Origin: Mallotus nudiflorus
Taxonomy: Eukaryota; Streptophyta; Magnoliopsida; Malpighiales; Euphorbiaceae
Reading direction: 5' to 3'
Assembly: GCA_947683625.1 (NCBI GenBank)
Contig: CANTUR010000046.1
Coordinates: 3,431,001 to 3,495,000 of the forward strand
Length of the DNA: 64,000 bases
Below the pieces are notes generated by a model. The model had not been told where the DNA came from. It saw only the letters and a program-made list of their open reading frames with translations, and ran no database searches. Positions 34,340-46,755 of the stretch are shown piece by piece (the first letter of the stretch is position 1; each line of letters opens with the position of its first letter). Position numbers and translations under genes: made by a program.

Positions 34340-35790
34340 TTCACTTATGCTTAATAATAATTTAGATGCTTTTTATGATGTGTTAATTAGTCATAGGGGT
34401 GCCATTGGTTATTCTATAAATGATTTAAAGGCTATTAGCCCAAAACTGTGTATGCATAGAATCCTTTTAAAGGATAATGCCAAGCCTTCCATTGAAGGTC
34501 AAATGTGGCTAAATACAACTCTTAAAGAGGTGGTGAGGAAGGAGGTAACTGAGTTATTTGATAATGGAATCATATATTCCATTAGTGATAGTAAATGGGT
34601 AAGCCCCATTCAAGTTATTCCAAGGAAGAGAGGCTTAACCATTATTCAGAACAAGTTTAATAACTTAATACCCACTAGCACTATCATAGGATGGTGTATG
34701 TGTATTGACTACAGGAAATTAAATAAATCAACTAGAAAAAATCATTTTCCATTACCTTTTATTAACCAAGTTCTTGAGAGACTAGCCAATTTTTCATATT
34801 TTTGCTACCTATATGGGCTTAGTGGCTTTTATCAAATTCCTATTCATCCCGAGGACCAAGCTAAGACTACTTTTACATGTCCATATGGTACATTTGCTTT
34901 TAGACATATGCCTTTTGGTTTATGCAATGCACCTACAACTTTTCAAAGATGCATATTTTCAATATTTAGTGATTTACTTGATGATTATGCAGAGCTTTTT
35001 ATGGTAGACTTTAGTGTGTATGGTACTAATTTTTCCTATTGTTTACACAATCTATCTAAAGTTCTTAACAGGTGTATTAAGCACGGGTTAGTCTTGAATT
35101 GGGAAAAGTGCCACTTTATGGCATAAGAAGGAATTGTTCTTAAACACTCAGTATCAAAGAGAGGCATTGAAGTTGATAGGGCAAAGTAGAAGTTATTGCT
35201 AATTTACCACCCCCAAAGTGTGTTAAGGATATAAGAAGCTTTCTTCATTATGTAGTTTTTTATCAAAGGTTTATCAAAGATTTTTCCAAGATAGCAAAGC
35301 CATTATGCAAACCACTTACTAAGGAAGCTATTTTTGAGTTTGATAAGGCATGTCTTGATTCATTTAATGCCTTGAAGAATGCTCTTATTTCAGCACCTAT
35401 TTTGCAACCACCTAATTAGGAGCAACCATTTGAAATAATGTGTGATGCAAGTAATTTTATGGTGGGGGCTATTTTGGGACAAAGGAAAGAAGGCAAGCCT
35501 TATGTGATCTACTATAGCAAACTACTTAATGAGGCTCAAATCAACTACACCACTATGGAGAAGGAGTTGCTTGCTATTATTTATGCATTTAACAAGTTTA
35601 AAACATACCTTGTGGGGCCAAAAGTGATTGTGTATTCCAATCATGTTGCTCTTAAGTATTTTCTAAGTAAGAAGGATGCAAAGCCTAGACTCCTACGGTG
35701 GATTTTAATGCTTCAAGAGTTTGATTAGGAAGTGAGAGATAAGAAAGGAAGTAAGAACCTTATTGTAGATTATCTATCAAGGCTAGATCA
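34340..35790 (+). pseudogene. D: reverse transcriptase and RNase H
   Basis: The RT fingers and palm are open at 34,347-35,126: SKWVSPIQVIP, CIDYRKLNKSTRKNHFPLP, YGTFAFRHMPFGLCNAPTTF. The catalytic box reads FMVDFSVYG (35,001-35,012 for M-V-D-F) where B has MDDF: the first catalytic Asp is Val. A stop (35,125) and a shift near 35,187 break the thumb. RNase H is open at 35,438-35,728 with MCDASNF and MEKELLAI; the third acidic residue is Asn (VYSNHVAL, 35,639-35,641). The gene is inactive by residue as well as by frame. Confidence 0.85.
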
Positions 35791-35799
35791 ATAAGGGTT

Positions 35800-37150
35800 A
35801 AAGAAGCATGATGATAGTGTGCTAATAAATAAGACATTTCATGGTGAGCACCTACTTAGTTTGGCGTCAAAGGAACATCCATGGTTTGCAAATATCGCCA
35901 ATTACCTTATTAGTGGTGTTCTTCCTTATGAGTTGGATTATAAACAAAGGAAGAAATTCTTGCATGATAATAATTTCTATTATTAGGAAGAGTCATTACT
36001 TTATAAGAGATGTGTAGATGGTTTGATTAGAAGGTGCATTCGTCAATATGAAGTTCAAGATGCTTTGAGACATTGTCACTCCTTGGATGTTGGTGGACAC
36101 TTTAGTGCATTTAAAATAACATCTAAGGTACTTCAATTTGATTTTTGGTGGCCTACTTTATTTAAGAATGCTAGAGAAATTGTGCTTACATGTGATAGGT
36201 GTCAAAGAATGGGCAATATTTCTAAGAAACATGAGATGCCTTTGAAAGGAATTCTTGAAGTTGAGGTTTTTTATGTTTTAAGCATAGATTTTATGGGTCC
36301 ATTTCCAAGCTCCTTAGACTATAAGTATATATTGGTTATGGTTGACTATGTCTCAAAATGGGTAGAAGCAATACTAACCATTACTAATGATGCAAAGATT
36401 GTCAAGAAGATACTTAAGAAAATAAATTTTCCAAGGTTGGGTATTTTCTTGATGATGCATTAATTAGTGATGGAGGATCTCATTTTTATAATCATATGAT
36501 AGAGTCTCTTTTGAAGAAATATGGAGTAACACACAAGGTTTCCACTCCATATCACCCACAAACAAATGGGCAAGTCAAGGTGAGTAATAAAGAGATTAAA
36601 CAAATTCTTGAGAAAATAGTTTCCTTTTCAAGGAAGGATTAGGCATTAAAGCTAGATGATGCCCTATGGGCATATAAGACATCCTTTAAACACCCATTGG
36701 CCTTACTCCTTACCAATTAATCTATGAGAAGTCTTGTCATTTGCCAGTAGAACTTGAGCATAAGTCATATTGGGCAACAAAGGCTATGAATTTTGATTTA
36801 AAGAAAGTGGGTATGAAATGGTTAGTTCAACTTAATAAATTGGATGAGTTAATAATGAATGCTTATAAGAATGCAAAAATGTACAAAGATTATACTAAGT
36901 TGTGGCATGATAAGCATTAAGTTAATAAGGAATTTCATGAGGGAGAACTGGTTTTACTTTATAATTCAGGATTGAAATTGTTTCTTGGATAGTTAGAGTT
37001 CAGATGGTCATGTCCATTCAAGGTTAGCATGATTCATCCCTATGGAACAATTTAAATTGTTAATGAAAAACGGGAAGTTTTTAAGGTTAATGGCCATCGT
37101 CTTAAGCCATATTTGATCAGTGAAAAATTGATCTTTACACCCTAATTTTA
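35800..37150 (+). pseudogene. D: integrase
   Basis: Zinc-binding region HCHSLDVGGHFS...CDRCQRMG (36,069-36,212) is kept, as is the first catalytic Asp (LSIDFMGPF, about 36,285). The frame shifts near 36,455. The second Asp is in ISDGGSHF (about 36,465). The catalytic Glu after NGQV is Lys (36,577-36,579, QVKVSNKE). The C-terminal region follows with WHDKH, FHEGELVLLYN and VNGHRLKPYL, ending near 37,115. A typical Athila integrase without chromodomain. Confidence 0.85.
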
Positions 37151-37629
37151 CCAAGGTTAAGTTATAAATTGTTAAATTTAGCAAGATAATCATTACACAT
37201 TTCTATTAAGGTTTTATTTTATCTTATTACATTTTTGTGTTTTATTTGGAATTATTTGAACCACATTTTAATATTAATGTTTATAGTGTTACTAATTGTT
37301 CTTATTTGCATTTATTTAAATTTAGGTCAATATTTTCTTATATTTATATTTTATGCTTGTAGTTTATTTACAAAGCACACATACATAACATTTTTCCTTA
37401 AATTTATACCATTCATACTTAATTTCTTTTATCTTATTTCTTTTATTAAGTATATATATTTATAATATGAGTGAACTAGTGTGCCGAGTCCGCACATAGA
37501 TGCCTACTCGTTACAATAAGCATTCTTGTCGAGTCGTGCCAAGGGTGCTAACTCATTATCAAGGGCTTTCATGTTGAGTCAACACAATAGTACCAACTCA
37601 TGCTTTCTTTAAAAAAAATTACTAAATGA

Positions 37630-37632
<3 letters not shown>

Positions 37633-37703
<71 letters not shown>

Positions 37704-37765
37704 TTATTTATTTATTTATGTATTTATTTATATTTATTTTTATATTTATATTTATTTATTTATTT
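37633..37765. repeat. (TA)n then (TTTA)n microsatellite
   Basis: An uninterrupted TA run of about 66 bases followed by about 65 bases of TTTA-type repeats. Confidence 0.95.
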
Positions 37766-37923
37766 ATCATACACATTTTTATTTTCATTTGTCTTTTTAC
37801 TATAACTACCTTCTAAAAAACACAAAGAAAAAGATTTAATTAAAAAATAAATTGTGAAAAGTAATGTCCTTTTCCAAGAAATGTCATGACCTTTCACTAT
37901 CAACTTACACCTTAGCCTAATAG

Positions 37924-37924
<1 letters not shown>

Positions 37925-37995
<71 letters not shown>
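37925..37995. repeat. (TA)n microsatellite
   Basis: Second pure TA run, about 71 bases, 160 bases after the first. Confidence 0.95.
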
Positions 37996-37998
<3 letters not shown>

Positions 37999-38327
37999 AT
38001 TTGACTACTCTTGTTTTATTATTATTCACTATTACATTCCTTACTTACATACCTTTTCCAATTTCCCATACGTTTTCTTTCTCCATCCAAATCCTTTTCT
38101 TCTTTTTCATCTTCTTATCATTTCTTTTAACTTTTTCCTTTTCATATCCTCTCCCTAACCTAATTGAATTCCATAATCTTCTTCCTATCAATTTCTTTTC
38201 TTTTTATTTTCTTTCTACATTTGCCTTCATATTTTTACACCATAGCCATCATCCTTCTCATCTTCCTTATCTTTTACACATCACTACTCTCTATATTATT
38301 GTTACTATCACATTGAAGCTTTTGGAG

Positions 38328-41040
38328 ATGGGTAAGACAAGAGGTTCTTTATCTAAAAGATCATATATTGAAAAAGAGCACAAAAAAGAGAAGGACCTTG
38401 CATCCATTTACAAAGCCAAGTTCCCCATTTTTTCCCATAAAGAAGGTGCTCAATTCACCACCATTAAATTCTAAGAAATTATAGGCTATAAGTACATTCC
38501 TAATTCTCTTGTTAATGATATGGGTATGAATGATTGCTTTAATAAAATGTTGATAATTTATGGGCTTAAGAAATTTGTGTCTATACATGAACACACTTAT
38601 GTTGAATTAATTATGAAATTTTACACATCATTAGATGTTAACTCATATGATTCTTACATTTTAGAATTTTGATTCCTAAGGAATAAATTGTTGGGACTTT
38701 GTGATACAAACGCAGTGCAAAATTAAAATTTTATCACGTTCCCAAACCTGGATCCATGTAATTTGACTACTTGATTAAATCTAGAGTTTCAAGAATCTCA
38801 CCAAAATGTAGAAGAGGCAAGATTTTCTAAAAGGATGAGAGGAGGTTCACACTGGTAACACCTTACCTCAAGCTTTTTACTTTTGTTGTTCGGATCAAGA
38901 CGTCTCTAAAAGGATGTGTCCTCTATAGGTATCCACATGAACAGCCCTTCACAAAACGAATTAGAGTGTGTGCTAGCAACTTTCTTGATTGTCTCACAAA
39001 TCAAGAACAAAAGAAAAACTCTATGTTTGTTTTCTAGGAAGAGAGAAAACAGTTTTAGAGGCAGGGAAAAACAAAACCATTAAACCCTAAAGAATATATC
39101 ATATTTATAGACTCCAAATTAGGGTTTCACCTACCAAAAACCTTTTTAGTAATTTCCATTTATTACATTCTGATTTTGTTTTAAAAATAAATCAGAAATA
39201 ATATCTTATTTATTTATTTATTTATTTAAAATAACATTTATCTTAAATTAATAAACAAATAAATAAATAAATAAAACACTTTAATTATTTATTTCCATAG
39301 ATTTTATTTTGGGCTTATTAGACCCATAATCGTTTTAGGCTTGTTTTAAGTGTGTGACCCTGTAGGTTCACATAACATTGGCAGTAGGCCTAAATCTTTA
39401 TTTAGGCCTATAAGTCATAAGTGGCCTCTAGCAAGACATTATGACTACCCAAGTCATGTGAAGTCAATAATCTGACATAACCTAATTACAGTGAATTTTA
39501 TCATCCTTTTATCACATGATATCTTAATTGAACATAAGGCATAGAATGTCATCCTTATATAGTTCAATATTCTAACTTGATTCCAAGTAAACAAAACATG
39601 ATAACTCTTTATCATTTCATTTCAGCATGGCCATGCATTTTCCTTCAGTCTATCTTATCAAGGGGCCTATAGATATCTTTCTCATATTAATGAGGGATAA
39701 ATTCCTTTTAAATCACTCACATTCCTCACATAACTAATTTCATATCCAATAACATCCTAGCTAATTGTCTGGTTAAAGACAATGTTAGAATGTGTCAAAA
39801 CATAAAATAGCTATGTAGAAATCCATGATGATTTCAAGGTCAAAGGACAGAAATAAAATTACTGTGATGAGAAATACTTATGACAATATTCTATGCAGTA
39901 TTCTCATAGTGGGTCAATCCAGTACATGATCTCTCATCATGTACCTATGAGTTGACTTAATATCTCATATTCATGATTAGTAAAACATAACCATCAGTCA
40001 ACATCATACTAGCCTTAATACTTTAACATTTATATAATTAATAAATGGCTAGGGATAATTAGAATAGAACTCTTATTTTAATCTAAGGGTTTTACTATCA
40101 AGTCACATACTTGATGGCCTTAGTAAGAATTAACCATTCATATAATTATCATAAAATCAAATGATAATGAAATACCTCTTTATTAATAAAATAAGAAAGT
40201 CAATACATGATCAAATGATTGACCTAGTGCATATCACTAACATAAACATTAACTTACATATTCATTCATGCAACATGTATTTGGTTTGAAAAAGGATGGT
40301 TTGTGTGATCCTCCTTACCCTTTTAGATTAAATGAATTCTAGACATTTCTTTACTAACTTGCACACACCATTTCAACCTAAGAAAGGTAAAGCTATGTTC
40401 ATTATGGATTTGAGATTTTGGTTGTTGCATAAAGTCCTTACATTCTAACTTTAATTGAGTCTCTGCACAACAGTTATTTTTTATGTAGTGCATTCATAAT
40501 AAAAAACACGTATGTTTGACTTATTAGATTTTCAATTAATTATTGCCTTATCTTGCACATAAAGATGCCCCATAACTTATGGTCATGTTATTACTATCAT
40601 TGCTAAAGCTTTGGATGTTAACTTTGATGATTTTACTCGTGCTGTTAAGTGCTCTTATTTCACTAAGCAAACATTTGTAAGAAGTGAAGTTATCGATATT
40701 GCATTCTATTTGATTTTGGTAAGGTCTCAATCTTGTTGTAGAGGGTTGGAACATCAACCATAAGTTTAATAATCATAAGAACATGATGAAGATGTTGAGC
40801 TTGAACACTTTTTCGCTTATACACCACTTGGTGATGTCCCATTACTCACTTATCCTATGTCATTGGTTCTTCAAGTGGACAATCTTATATTTAGGATCAA
40901 ATTTTGGACACTCAAATTTCCATGCAGTGCCAATTGAATGCAATGGAGACTCAAAACCAATAACTTGATTATCAGCAAGAATAATGAAGTACAAGCTGAA
41001 TCAATTCTTTGCCTATTCTGGATACAACATTGAGTCTCCT
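38328..41040 (+). pseudogene. D: ATHILA ORF-1-like gene, split by a solo LTR
   Basis: Athila elements carry an extra ORF after integrase (the ATHILA ORF-1 family, function unknown). I start it at 38,328 (MGKTRGSLSKRSY, a basic N-terminus typical of this ORF). It continues through KFPIFSHKEGAQF to a stop near 38,474 and then, still in frame, shows YGLKKFVSIHEHTYVEL (about 38,560). The solo LTR at 38,689-40,242 interrupts it; decayed coding-like sequence resumes at 40,248 (HVFGLKKDG) and fades by 41,040. Confidence 0.7.
38689..40242 (-). mobile_element. Solo LTR, copia-like family, copy 2
   Basis: 1,554 bp, inverted relative to copy 1. On the plus strand it begins TGTTGGGACTTTG and ends CACTAACA. 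Flanks are TAAAT (38,684-38,688) and TAAAC (40,243-40,247), four of five identical, and element D continues on both sides, so it is a true solo LTR. Confidence 0.85.
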
Positions 41041-42164
41041 CTGCCTACTCCTTCAAATGATTAGGGGAGTATTTCTTTTCTTTCTTTACTATTATGGTTC
41101 TACATTGGGGACAATGTGCATTTTAAGTGTGGGGGAGGGAATAGTAGTAGTTGTTATTTTATTAGGTGTAAGTTTAGCTCTATGATTATAGGTTATGTTT
41201 ATCATTATTGTGTATTTATGCTTAATTTTATCTTCTCCATTTTTTAATTAGTTTTATCTTCAAATTTTATTTCAATTTTGATTGATTTTTATTTTTTATT
41301 GGTTTGTTAGTAATTATCTTTCATTTAACAATTGGTAATCATCTTTCTATGCTTAATTGTTAGAATTTTAAAATTTCATTTAGCATAAGCTTTAATTTTT
41401 CCTTTTTATCTTTTATTATTATTTTTAAAATCTAGAGAATATTTAGTCAACTTTCTAATTATGCTTAGAACTAGGATGGTTAGGATTTAAGCTTAGATTT
41501 TTAAGGATTGAAGTGGCCTTAGGGAAACTATAGCCATAATAGTGTTGCTAACTTTTTAATAATGGATGAGGACATTTGATACATTTTTATTTTTATTTTT
41601 ATCTTTTATGATTCAAAAAAATGCTTGTTAATATGATACATTTTTAGTAAGTTGTGTGTAAGTGAGTATACTCCTTAATTACGCTTATTCGGAAAGAATG
41701 TATGATGCTACAAGTTATTTCATTTTGAGTAAGTTGTGTGTAAGTGAGTATGCTCCTTAATTATATTCATTCGGATAGAAATACACATTAGTCCATAAAA
41801 ATATATAAGTATAAAAGGTGTGTCTAAAAATTCCATGAGAATTATTGGTCAATGAGTGTGCTTAATCCTTATCCCATGGCTATTTTAGTTCTTAAAAGTC
41901 CTAAGTTTAATGAATGAGCATTATGGTTATAAAGTTTGATTAGCACCTTGACTTTATGTTCTTTAATTTTGTTCTTAGTAGTTTGAGGTAAATTATTAAA
42001 CTTATTGAATATGCTATGAAATTTTTTCTCTCTATCATTGTTAAGCATTAAAAGCTTAGTTATTAACTACCCTTTTCTTAAATTTCTTTCTTGATTGAGA
42101 TGACTTATTGAGATTATTATATCTATTTTAGAGAAGATAAAAGATATTTATTATTCTTCCACTT
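41041..42164 (+). other. D: 3' untranslated region
   Basis: Starts with ACATTGGGGACAATGTGCA and AAGTGTGGGGGAGGG (41,100-41,145), the motif that follows the last ORF in Athila elements. An 80-bp direct duplication (AGTAAGTTGTGTGTAAGTGA) begins at about 41,648 and 41,728. No clear gene. Confidence 0.6.
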
Positions 42165-43604
42165 TGATCTTTATCTCTTACTTAAGGGAAATCATAGTTA
42201 TTTAAGTTCATTTTAATGAATTTTATTCAATTTGCATTTGCATTTTGTTTAATTATTATGTTATTATTGTTATTTGTGTGCTTTTATGTTGTTTGTGTGA
42301 TTTGTAGTTTCTTCTAGGCTAATCTTATACTTAAACTCAAATTTGAATGCCTTGGAATAAAGAAAGATTTAAGAAAGGCCAAGACAAGGGTCAAATGGAG
42401 TGTACCAACTCATCATAGTGGTACTGAGTCATGACAACAAGTTTTAGTGTTGAGTCATCACTAACCACAATTATAAGGAAAAGATTATGCCAACTCATCA
42501 CACACATGCCGAGTCATGATAGAGACATCTTGTGCCAAGTGGTGATAAGTGATAACTCATCCTTTACACCTTTTCAATGTACCTTTTCATTTTTACACTC
42601 ATTTGAAGAGGCATGAATTTTGATGCCAATAAGCCTATAAATACATGAAGATTAGCTCTATTTTGGTATTAAAAACCATTGAAAAACACTTAGTATCATA
42701 TTAAAAATTTATAGCATTATTAGTTTTATTAAAAGATTTGAAGTGCTTAATGTTCAAAGATATATTCAAGGAATTAAAGGAAGATATCAAGAGGATTTAC
42801 CATAATCAAAGTAACTTCTTAGAGAGCATTAAAGGGTTTTATCAACATAATCTTTTCTCCCTTCTTTTATTTTAGTTACTTAATGTTTATAATACTTCTT
42901 TGTTATTCCTTAATATTGAGCATTATGTATTTTGGCTAAGTCTTTATATGTACAACTACAATGATGAATTAATCTATAAACTACATATTTATCTTTTTTG
43001 ATTCATGATTGATTTAATTTTAATTGAGTTTTGAATTGTGTTATGTATGCTTAATCACTATATATAACTTGTTAGTCAATTGTTCATAATGAGAATTAGG
43101 AAAAATTGGTGGAAATGCAATTGAAATTACTTAAAGTTTAGGAAAGTACTTAGAGACAAGAAATTCACTTTAAGGGGATAAAGAATTAGCATATAACTTA
43201 ATGGTTTTTGTTTATCTCTACAATTTCATGAGAGTGTGTGTGGACTCTAAATGAAAATGCCTTTAGTTATCAATGAGAGTTATTTTAAAGGATCATTGGC
43301 TTATTCTCTAATCAATGCATGAAATTTTATATGTTGTTGACCTTTAAAGTTCTTGATTAATTTTGATTTGTTATTCTAACATACATTGCTTAAAATCGTT
43401 ATTAGTATAGGCTATTTAATTTGTGTAGTTAGCAATTAGTAATTTTAAGTTAGTTAGAATAAATTAATACCATTTTAACATCATTTGCCGATCCATCCAA
43501 GTATTTGTATGGTTAATACAAAATTTACTTCAAATTCTCAATGTTCAACACTATTTTTACTTTATTCTAAGTCTTAGAGACTAGGGTATTACTTTTAACC
43601 TGCA
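42165..43604 (+). repeat. LTR shared by D (3') and C (5')
   Basis: About 1.44 kb, ending ACCTGCA. Left of it is D's 3' UTR, right of it a primer site, so it serves as 3' LTR of D and 5' LTR of C. It is the inverted homolog of 50,945-52,394. The start is placed at TGATCTTTATC by alignment to B's LTR and may be off by about 10 bases. GAGTCAT motifs cluster at 42,400-42,560. Confidence 0.75.
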
Positions 43605-43611
43605 TCAAATT

Positions 43612-43629
43612 TAGGCACCATTACCAAGG
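43612..43629 (+). other. C: primer binding site (tRNA-Asp type)
   Basis: TAGGCACCATTACCAAGG, a decayed Athila primer site, 7 bases inside the LTR. Confidence 0.7.
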
Positions 43630-43769
43630 AATTTTTTTTTAGTAATTTTTATTAACTTAGCATAGAGAAAAGTTATTTTAGGCTTTAATTGTGTATTTTT
43701 TATAATTGATTATTTACTGAATTATGATTATTTAATTTTGATTTTACTCTTTACAACGCTTACTAGAAG

Positions 43770-45110
43770 TGCTAGTGATAACATTTTTTACTTTAATCCT
43801 AAAATTGAATTGACTTTACGTGCTTTACATAGGGAATAAAGAAATAGAAGAGTAAATCAAAGGGAATTGAATAATATGGTTGAACCGGTAAGATGAACAT
43901 TAGGTGATTTTACTATGCTTGACATCATGAGTAGTTTTGGAGGGATTGTGGCTATTTCTAATGTTAACAATAACTTTGAAATCAAGCCAATCATCATTCA
44001 AATGGTACCAAACAATTGATTTGGAGGTTTACAAGGAGAGGACCCGTATGCTCATATATTGACTTTCCTTAATGTGTGTGCAACCCTCAAGATCAACAGA
44101 GTGACCAATGATGCCATAAGGCTTAGACTTTTCCCATTTTTGGTTAAGGAAAAAGCATAACTTTGGCTTTATAGTCTGCCAAGTGAATCAATAAAAACAT
44201 GGGACCAATTGAAGTAAGCATTTCTTCATAAATATTTTCCACCACACAAGATTGCTAAGTTTCGCAATAAGATCACAACTTTCAAGAAAAATGTAAGTAA
44301 GACAATCTATGTAGCTTAGGAGAGGTTCAAACTTCAAAGGCAATGCCCACACCATGGCTTGCTAGATTGGATAATCCCTCAAATTTTCTAAAATGGGTTG
44401 ACATATGAGAATAGGAACATTATGAATACAACTTTAGGTGGAAAATGGATGGATAAAATAGCTAGGAAAGTTGTTACTTTGCTTAAAGAACTTACATCTC
44501 AAGGGTAAATGGGAGATGAAACAACAATGGCAAAAGCAAAAAGAGTTTTGGAACTTGACACCATAAGCTTATTGACTGCAAATGTATATGCTCTCACTAA
44601 GATGGTAAGTAAAAATCAATTTAATTTTGTAAAAAGTACTAATGTTGTTTGCGAGCTTTGTGGAGGATCTTATTCATATTCTCAATGTAAAGTGAATACT
44701 AATAAGGATATGAGTTATGCATAATGAGCTTTCAACCAAAGAACAGAGTTGAACTCTAACTCTTATAACCCTCAATAGAGAAATCACCCCAAATTTTCAT
44801 GGTCAAATCCATCCTCTCAATTAAACCCACCATTTAACCTAAACACTAAACCATAAAACCCACTTGGATTTCCCATGAAATAATAAGCTTTCAACCCTAC
44901 ACAACCAAAATACAACCTTCAAACCCTCATGGAGTAATTCATTAACCAATAAATGACTATCAATAAATAAAGTGAGAATCAATTTAAGTAAATTAACTAT
45001 AAACTTGAAGAAATTACCACCTAAAATTGCATCCTTAAAACCCAATTTGTTTAATAAGCCTCTTCCTCCAACTCTAAACCTTTAGGAAAGTTACCAAGCC
45101 AACTAGAGTT
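43770..45110 (+). pseudogene. C: gag
   Basis: Begins SASDNIFYFNPKIELTL (about 43,775), like B. The capsid core is full of stops (44,158, 44,217, 44,318, 44,390). The open piece 44,509-44,724 keeps MAKAKRVLELDTI and a zinc knuckle CELCGGSYSYSQC, in which the His is Tyr. The Pro/Asn-rich tail runs to about 44,990. Confidence 0.75.
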
Positions 45111-45114
45111 TGCA

Positions 45115-46270
45115 CTAAAAGAGACTTTCCAAGAAATCACTTTGAGGAGTGGTAAGAAAGTTGAAAATTTTATTAATAAGAATAAGAGAGTGATTAAGGA
45201 TGATGATGAAGTAAAGGTTAAAGCTAGTAAGGGGAATGATGATAAGGTTATTAGTAATAAGGATAATGTTGAGGGTACAAAGAAGGTTAAAAAAGGAGAT
45301 GCCATACCACTTAAGGAAGATGAGCCTAAGGTAGATTTCAAAACACTTCCTTTCCCTCAAAGGTTCATTTAACGTAGCTTAGATAAACAATTTGGCAAAT
45401 TCCTTAATTACCTTAAGGAAATCACCATTATCGTACCATTTATGGATGCCATTATAGATATGCTAGCATGGGGTAAGTTTTTGAAGGATATCATTAGCCA
45501 TAAGAGTAAGCTTGAAGATTATAGGTTAGTTTCTCTTATTGAAGAATCTTAGTCTATGTACTCTAAACCTCCACCAAAGCTTAAGGATCCTAGTTGTTTC
45601 ACTATTCCTTGTGTCATTGGTGATACTCAATTTAATAAAGCTTTGCGTGACATTAGCGCAAGTGTTAGACTTATGCCCTACTCCATTTATAAGAGGCTTG
45701 ATATAGGAGAGCTTAAGCCATCAAATATGTGTCATTTAATGCAAACAAATCTATAACTTTTCCACTTGGCAATCCTGAAAATGTACCAACTAAAGTGGGT
45801 AAATTTGTTATACTAGCATATTTTATTGTCTTAGAAATTGAGGAGGATTTGAAATCCCGATCTTCTTTAGGAAATCATTATTTAGGACAGTGAGTGCAAT
45901 CACTGATATGAATAGAGGTAAGATTACATTAAAGGTGAAAACTGAGTATATGGAATTTGATGTATTCAAAATAATAAAGTCAACACCTATGGAGGTAGCA
46001 AGTAGAATTGACTCAATTGACATCATAGATGAATGCATTGATGAAGTGATACATTAATGTCTAAGATAAGACCCTATTGAACCATACATCTTCCAAAAAG
46101 CTAATGTGAGATCCTTGGAGTCAACTCTATACCTTCCTCCTCATAGGACTTTAAGGTTTGAATTTTAAGAAAGGATGGTGATCCAAAGTCTACTCAACAA
46201 TATGAAGAAGGAAAGCAGAGCTCATGACTTTACCATCAAATCTAATATATGCATTTCTTTACTCTAACTT
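45115..46270 (+). pseudogene. C: protease region
   Basis: Linker open at 45,142-45,372 ending LPFPQRFI. The protease core is at 45,556-45,756 (KDPSCFTIPCVIGD, then D-I-S-A-S at about 45,650, the same Gly-to-Ser change as D). The C-terminal half is split between frames to about 46,130. Confidence 0.75.
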
Positions 46271-46289
46271 TAAATTTCCATTTATTGTG

Positions 46290-46746
46290 ATTTTAATTGT
46301 GTGTAATAATAATGTAGATGCTTTGTGATATGTGTTATTTAGTCATAGGGGTGCCATTGGTTATTCTATAAATAATTTGAAGGGTATTAGCCCAAAAGTG
46401 TGTTTGCATGGAATCATTTAAAAGGATAATGCCAAGCCTTCCATCGAAGGTTAAAGGTGGCTAAATTCTACTCGTAAAGAGGTGGTGAGGAAGGAGGTAA
46501 ATAAGTTGCTTGATAATTGAATCATATATTCCATTAGTGATAGTAAATGGGTGAGCCTCACTCAAGTTGTTCAAAAGAAAGGAGGCTTAATCGTTGTTAA
46601 GAATGAATCTAATGACTTAATACCCACTATAACTATCATAGGATGGCATATGTGTATTGACTATAGGAATTTAAATAAATCAACTAGAAAATATCATTTT
46701 CCATTGCCTTTTATTGACCAAGTTCTCGAGAGACTAGCCAATTTCT
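46290..46746 (+). pseudogene. C: reverse transcriptase, truncated at the inverted junction
   Basis: Covers RT entry to CIDYRNLNKSTRKYHFPLP and QVLERLANF, then stops at 46,746 where the sequence switches to element B on the other strand. The catalytic box was never reached. The last open piece is 46,551-46,760, whose final residues belong to the junction. Confidence 0.8.
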
Positions 46747-46755
46747 GGAAGTTCC
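46740..46755. other. Inverted junction between C (+) and B (-)
   Basis: Left of about 46,746 the sequence follows RT as in D at 34,790 (AGCCAATTTCT). Right of it, GTTCCTTTGATGCC is the reverse complement of D near 35,865. At most two or three bases could belong to both sides. Confidence 0.8.

Larger units (their letters stand above)
37150..38327 (+). other. D: spacer between integrase and the ATHILA ORF
   Basis: AT-rich, no convincing gene. Contains GAGTC/GTGCCGAGTC motifs at 37,470-37,600 and two (TA)n blocks. Hydrophobic open frames at 37,235-37,465 and 38,001-38,327 look compositional. Confidence 0.5.

Noticed and set aside
37235..37465. Membrane-protein-like frame after D's integrase
   Set aside because: Could recall the envelope-like ORFs claimed for some Athila elements, but it is a Phe/Ile/Leu run in AT-rich DNA with no signal or fusion motif and no counterpart in the other copies here.
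38001..38327. Start of a long hydrophobic plus-strand frame before MGKTRG
   Set aside because: Composition follows the AT- and CT-rich spacer; the ATHILA-type N-terminus clearly begins at 38,328.
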